This document shows, in pieces, positions 7,013 through 9,625 of a stretch of 9,625 bases of DNA. Below the pieces are notes generated by a model. That model did no database searches, was not told the DNA's origin, and saw nothing but the letters and a program-made list of their open reading frames with translations. How positions within the stretch are numbered: position 1 is the first letter of the stretch; each line of letters begins with the position of its first letter. Source of the DNA: Actinomycetota bacterium. GTDB lineage: Bacteria > Actinomycetota > Actinomycetes > S36-B12 > UBA5976. The stretch is taken from positions 1 to 9,625 of the forward strand of contig WLEH01000020.1 of the NCBI GenBank assembly GCA_009704345.1. Reading direction: 5' to 3'. Made by a program: the position numbers and the translations under genes.

Positions 7013-7660
7013 ATGCAAGTATCGAAAATGGAAGGAGGTAAGTATTTGTCCAAGAATAATTTAATAATAGATTCGCTGAAGAAGTTCTACCGTAATCCGG
7101 AGAACATGTCGAAGGTGTTGCCATTAATTTCACAAGCTCATCGACATGCTCTAGGATCTGCGGGAGACCGTGTCAGCCTTCGTATTATTGACTGGTTTGT
7201 AACTAATTACGCTAAAAAGAATAATATTTCGTATTTCATAACCGGGCAGCCGGGATCACGACAGTTCATCGTCTATCTCAACTATAAGGCGCAACTGAAA
7301 GCATACTCCAAGAAACAGTTCGATCCCTTCTGTCGCCGCGAACGCATCGAATTTCCCTATAACGAAAAAGGTGATACCATTACAACCACCATAGGGCAAC
7401 TGAACTTCTTCCGATGGGCCATAGATAACTATGTCCTCAACTATATCTATGAGAATGTGGATGCTATAGAAAGAGATATGAATACTAACCTGAAGGCTAG
7501 TAGTGGATCTCGCTCTTCTGGCGCATGTTCAGCCGATACCCCTGCTATTTCTGCGGAGGCTGCTCCTAAGAAAACACGCAAGAAGCGACAGGAACTTTCG
7601 GTGTCTGCCACGAAATCACTCAAAAAACATGAAGGGTCTATTACTCTCTCGTTCGATTAA
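7013..7660 (+). CDS. Conserved giant-virus-type protein with basic tail, function unknown
   Basis: A 215-residue protein. Residues 15-155 form a well-patterned globular domain with LRIIDWFVTNYAKKNNISYF (56-75), FIVYLNYKAQLKAYSKKQFD (85-104), FCRRERIEF (106-114) and ITTTIGQLNFFRWAIDNYVL (123-142). I associate this pattern with an uncharacterised family of Mimiviridae and algal viruses, but cannot name it. From about residue 158 the chain is low-complexity: Ser/Ala/Gly, then APKKTRKKRQE (184-194) and KKHEGSITLSFD at the end. The basic tail suggests nucleic-acid binding or virion incorporation. Met6 at 7028 is an alternative start. It converges on the ssDNA-binding-protein-like gene, with a strong hairpin between them. 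Confidence 0.85.
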   Translation: MQVSKMEGGKYLSKNNLIIDSLKKFYRNPENMSKVLPLISQAHRHALGSAGDRVSLRIIDWFVTNYAKKNNISYFITGQPGSRQFIVYLNYKAQLKAYSKKQFDPFCRRERIEFPYNEKGDTITTTIGQLNFFRWAIDNYVLNYIYENVDAIERDMNTNLKASSGSRSSGACSADTPAISAEAAPKKTRKKRQELSVSATKSLKKHEGSITLSFD

Positions 7661-7713
7661 ACTAGATTGCCGCTGGTTATCAATAAAAAATATGGATTGT
7701 AAACATGTCTTAT

Positions 7714-7741
7714 GTAAACATATTCTATAGAGTATGTTTAC
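7714..7741. terminator. Strong hairpin between convergent genes
   Basis: GTAAACATA at 7714-7722 and TATGTTTAC at 7733-7741 are exact reverse complements; on the plus strand pairing continues inward to 7725/7730 (12 pairs, one G-U) with a TATA loop. It lies about 53 bases after the stop at 7660 and 30 bases beyond the minus-strand stop at 7772, so it can serve both transcripts. A second TGTAAACAT copy sits at 7698-7706. Confidence 0.7.
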
Positions 7742-7771
7742 TTATTCTAGATGTTATTCATGACCAGCCAT

Positions 7772-8623
7772 TTACTTCTTGGCAGCGGGCTTCTTGCGGG
7801 TGATTGGCACCTTGACTGGAGGAGCTTCTTCCTCTTCATCATCATCTTCATCGACAGCAGCAGCCGCCGGTGTGTCATCATCATCCGCAATTTCCACCGC
7901 AGAAGCGGCAGCAGAGGCACCACCACTCACAGCAAGACTGCTGGAGATAGCGCTGGATACGGCATCGACTTCATCGTCATCCATAATGGAATAGCCGGAG
8001 AGACCGGCGATCGGGTAGTACTTGATCTGCTTCGCTCGCCACGTGATTCCAAACTTTCCAGCCGAAATCCAGCAGCTACAGGTGATCAGCGCGACACACG
8101 ATCCACCCTTCTGGAAGATCGACTCAAATGGTCGCTGGTCGAGCTCTCGCTTCTCATTGTAGACCTCCGTGGCATTCTTGCCACCGACATCCAACTTGAT
8201 CGACATCGTGTCCGGATACTTTCCATCCGGAAGCCCCGTTGCCTTGTCCTTGCTCTGCTTGATCCCCGCGTTGAAAAACTCGCGGATGATCTCACTCTTG
8301 AGCGGCTTCTTGAAAAACTCCACACTAGATGTGGTGGCATGCTCGATCAACATCCTCTCAATAGACTGGATCATGTTATGGAGAGCTCGAACCTCCGTGT
8401 CATCCATGTTCTTGAACGACAGAGCCAAACCGAACTTCTTCGGGGATCCATCGAACTCGCTCACATTCAGACCGAATGGCAACGCCATCTTCGGGCACTG
8501 AACCAGAAGGGGTCCATCATTGTAGTTGATGTAGACCGACTTCGCCTGCGTAGTGGGATTCACTCGCACCGACGAAAACTTCAGGCTGGCTGGGTTGAAC
8601 TGGGATGGCTTGATTACGCTCAT
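7772..8623 (-). CDS. Single-stranded-DNA-binding-protein-like (DUF5871 / T7 gp2.5-like viral family)
   Basis: A 283-residue protein. Residues 28-205 match, from memory, a widespread protein of phycodna- and mimiviruses that has been predicted to be a T7 gp2.5-like ssDNA-binding protein: YINYNDGPLLVQCPKMALPFGL (31-52, quoted in two halves YINYNDGPLL and VQCPKMALPFGL), KSEIIREFF (109-117), KQSKDKATGLPDGKYPDTMS (122-141), and FGITWRAKQIKYYP (191-204). The tail from 214 is low-complexity: Asp/Ser/Ala segments with DDDD (247-250) and EDDDEEEE (259-266), then a basic end (RKKPAAKK). gp2.5-type proteins have an acidic tail that contacts replication partners; the basic cap is different. This is the most GC-rich gene here (about 53-55% in lines counted), with many C/G-ending codons, as expected for high expression. 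An exact AAAATTGA lies 83-90 bases before the start. Confidence 0.72.
   Translation of the reverse strand: MSVIKPSQFNPASLKFSSVRVNPTTQAKSVYINYNDGPLLVQCPKMALPFGLNVSEFDGSPKKFGLALSFKNMDDTEVRALHNMIQSIERMLIEHATTSSVEFFKKPLKSEIIREFFNAGIKQSKDKATGLPDGKYPDTMSIKLDVGGKNATEVYNEKRELDQRPFESIFQKGGSCVALITCSCWISAGKFGITWRAKQIKYYPIAGLSGYSIMDDDEVDAVSSAISSSLAVSGGASAAASAVEIADDDDTPAAAAVDEDDDEEEEAPPVKVPITRKKPAAKK
7795..7990. repeat. Low-complexity trinucleotide tract encoding the acidic/Ala tail
   Basis: Runs of TCATCATCATCTTCATC-like and GCAGCAGCAGCC-like triplets encode the Asp/Glu and Ala stretches of the ssDNA-binding-like protein. Such tracts change length easily by slippage. On the opposite strand they create an artefactual long open frame. 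Confidence 0.7.
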
Positions 8624-8726
8624 TTTTCTTCTGTTGACTTCGGATCTTCTTTCTCTTGTTACTCGACTTATTTGTATCTGTGTTTATATAGATAACAAAA
8701 TGGCTTCAATTTTTTATATTTACCAT
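8624..8726 (-). promoter_or_regulatory. Promoter region of the ssDNA-binding-like gene
   Basis: 103 bases between the start at 8623 and the stop at 8727 of the next minus-strand gene, AT-rich beyond 8660. It holds the AAAATTGA motif (8706-8713) and a TATATAAAC-type run on the minus strand between the motif and the ATG. Confidence 0.55.
8706..8713 (-). promoter_or_regulatory. AAAATTGA early-promoter motif
   Basis: Minus-strand AAAATTGA (TCAATTTT on plus), 83-90 bases before the ATG at 8623. This octamer is the known early-promoter element of Mimivirus and relatives, usually found within about 50-110 bases of the start. It is inside the preferred range and on the right strand. Confidence 0.6.
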
Positions 8727-8981
8727 CTATTTACTATCATATAACGATCGTACATACTCTTTACCTCTCGCATGGTTTCCGCCTATTTCCTCTGGGAATA
8801 CCGTTCCTTCGCGACGATCCAAAATATCCTGAAACATTTTCTTCAGAAAAGGCTCGCGAATATGCTCCACCAGCTCGCGCATAGCACCCGCCACCATCAC
8901 TTCATTAGAGGCATCCAACTTATAGATCCTCTTACCATCTAACTCAATCTCACAGCAAATCTTCACGCTTAATCGATTCAT
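8727..8981 (-). CDS. Small hypothetical protein, 84 residues
   Basis: Not recognised. The chain begins with a beta-like stretch (RLSVKICCEIELDGKRIYKL, 3-22) and continues with an amphipathic helix (MVAGAMRELVEHIREPFLKK, 29-48) and DILDRREGTVFPEEIGGNH. It has no membrane segment and looks like a small folded alpha/beta protein. Gene status is supported by an A-rich start context (ATAAAATG), the fit into the minus-strand layout with short spacers, and an AAAATTGA motif about 40 bases upstream. The divergent neighbour starts at 9114. Confidence 0.65.
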   Translation of the reverse strand: MNRLSVKICCEIELDGKRIYKLDASNEVMVAGAMRELVEHIREPFLKKMFQDILDRREGTVFPEEIGGNHARGKEYVRSLYDSK

Positions 8982-9113
8982 TTTATATCAATCACGGTGT
9001 CTATACCCCAGACCACCCATCAATTTTCTCTATAAGTTTAAGCGGATCTCTCCATATTAGTAGTAACTAATAAGACACCACTCTCTCAAATAATTTCTAG
9101 ACTATAAACAGAA
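8982..9113. promoter_or_regulatory. Divergent promoter region with inverted repeat
   Basis: 132 bases between the start at 8981 (-) and the start at 9114 (+). It contains the AAAATTGA motif for the minus gene and a perfect 7-bp inverted repeat, TATTAGT 9055-9061 and ACTAATA 9066-9072, about 42-59 bases before the plus-strand ATG. Confidence 0.5.
9020..9027 (-). promoter_or_regulatory. AAAATTGA early-promoter motif
   Basis: Minus-strand AAAATTGA (TCAATTTT on plus), 39-46 bases before the ATG at 8981. By eye this and the copy at 8706-8713 are the only exact octamers on either strand of the window, and both precede minus-strand genes. Confidence 0.6.
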
Positions 9114-9625
9114 ATGAGTAGTTGCTGTTCATACATAGTAAATCGTCGCAATAAACGTTGTACACTTCCATTAACTGGTGCCAATGAATTATGTATCTTT
9201 CACATGATTACAGTGGGAGCCACCGGTACTAAATACGCCCCCGCACTTTCACCCCATCATCTCCTCTTTATTGATTCCTATCACAGCCTCATCCCCCAGT
9301 TAATAGAACTGATAAACCGTGATACCCTCGTTCACACCGCGCGAATCGCCGGCGTAGCCCACAGCGGTACAAAGGAAGCGCTGTTATCCCGCATCATCAA
9401 AACCCTGCGACCCACCGAGAATTTCGTCGCAGTATGTTTCCAGAAAATATGGCGCGGACACCGGGAAAGACTGGCTGGACCCGCGAGATATAACCGGAAA
9501 GTCTGCGTCAATGACACCGATTTCCTCTCTTTCGATAGCATCGAGGATATCCCCGACCGAGAATTTTTCAGCTATCGCGATACCGATAATTTCATCTACG
9601 GATTCACCCTCTCATCCTTCATGGG
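9114..9625 (+). CDS. Cys/His-finger + SAP-like + IQ-like protein, 3' partial
   Basis: Open from ATG at 9114 to the window end without a stop (170 complete codons). Three elements are visible. Residues 4-30 have a finger-like spacing, Cys4/Cys5, Cys16, Cys27-x2-His30 (CTLPLTGANELCIFH), as in short zinc-binding modules common in giant-virus proteins. Residues 63-98 resemble a SAP helix-turn-helix, with the signature GVAHSGTKEALLSRI (80-94), which in other proteins binds DNA. Residues 108-124 (CFQKIWRGHRERLAGPA) look like an IQ-type Arg/Lys helix. The region after it (CVNDTDFLSFDSIEDIP and FFSYRDTDNFIYGF) matches, from memory, an uncharacterised conserved giant-virus block. DNA-associated function is inferred from SAP and the finger. 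The start has an A-rich context (ACAGAAATGA). Confidence 0.82.
   Translation, partial: MSSCCSYIVNRRNKRCTLPLTGANELCIFHMITVGATGTKYAPALSPHHLLFIDSYHSLIPQLIELINRDTLVHTARIAGVAHSGTKEALLSRIIKTLRPTENFVAVCFQKIWRGHRERLAGPARYNRKVCVNDTDFLSFDSIEDIPDREFFSYRDTDNFIYGFTLSSFM

Noticed and set aside
7028..7036. Shine-Dalgarno-like GGAGG near 7032
   Set aside because: It lies inside the coding sequence after two ATGs and the genome shows no other bacterial-style signals.
8675..8694. Hairpin after the 84-residue gene (TATCT/AGATA)
   Set aside because: It reaches 8 pairs only on the plus strand through G-U pairs; on the minus transcript that would need it, only about five or six pairs form.
7751..8695. 314-codon plus-strand open frame antisense to the ssDNA-binding-like gene
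   Set aside because: Its translation is compositionally odd and the opposite strand encodes a protein with family-like motifs, a matching promoter motif and biased codons. The long frame is a by-product of GC-rich codons and triplet repeats.
1..9625. CRISPR array, tRNA/rRNA genes, transposon or defence operon
   Set aside because: No regularly spaced repeat series, cloverleaf-like segment, transposase or terminal-repeat pair was seen; the only tandem repeat has two units.

Overview
The window reads as a piece of a large double-stranded DNA virus of eukaryotes (Nucleocytoviricota, most like the algal/protist-infecting Imitervirales or phycodnavirus-type viruses). Reasons: genes are tightly packed on both strands with short AT-rich spacers and no bacterial-style ribosome binding sites. 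The recognisable genes are typical of such viruses: a eukaryotic-type ribonucleotide reductase large subunit with an intein, a YqaJ/lambda-exonuclease-type nuclease, a T7 gp2.5-like/DUF5871-type single-stranded-DNA-binding protein, and a SAP-domain protein with a Cys/His finger. Two minus-strand genes carry an exact AAAATTGA, the mimivirus early-promoter octamer, a short way upstream, and several gene 3' ends are followed by hairpins. Species or family cannot be fixed from this window.

Layout. 1-3106 (-): ribonucleotide reductase large chain, its C-terminus outside the window, interrupted by a 325-residue intein (1277-2251). 3107-3275: divergent promoter region holding a perfect 9-bp inverted repeat. 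3276-3668 (+): small protein with one membrane anchor. 3669-3787: convergent intergenic region with two near-identical 29-bp repeats that form overlapping hairpins. 3788-4519 (-): AT-rich glycosyltransferase-like gene, about 32% GC by hand count against roughly 45-50% in its neighbours. 4556-5638 (-): YqaJ-type nuclease. 5639-5812: spacer with a hairpin. 5813-6229 (-): small protein with a Lys-rich tail. 6230-6363: divergent promoter region. 6364-6855 (+) and 7013-7660 (+): two proteins without assigned function; the second looks like a conserved giant-virus family. 7661-7771: convergent spacer with a strong hairpin. 7772-8623 (-): ssDNA-binding-protein-like gene. 8727-8981 (-): 84-residue protein. 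8982-9113: divergent promoter region. 9114-end (+): finger + SAP + IQ-like protein, running off the window.

How the genes fit together. Ribonucleotide reductase supplies dNTPs; the nuclease and the ssDNA-binding protein are the two halves of an exonuclease/annealing-type recombination or replication toolkit, although they are not adjacent here. Several unknown proteins end in Lys/Ala-rich tails that suggest nucleic-acid or virion contacts. No array, toxin-antitoxin pair, tRNA, rRNA or transposon was seen. The most unusual signal is the intein: it has intact N-terminal and C-terminal splicing motifs, but it sits between Gln and Gly of the conserved reductase motif, so the residue after it is Gly rather than Cys, Ser or Thr, and its homing endonuclease has lost its acidic centres.
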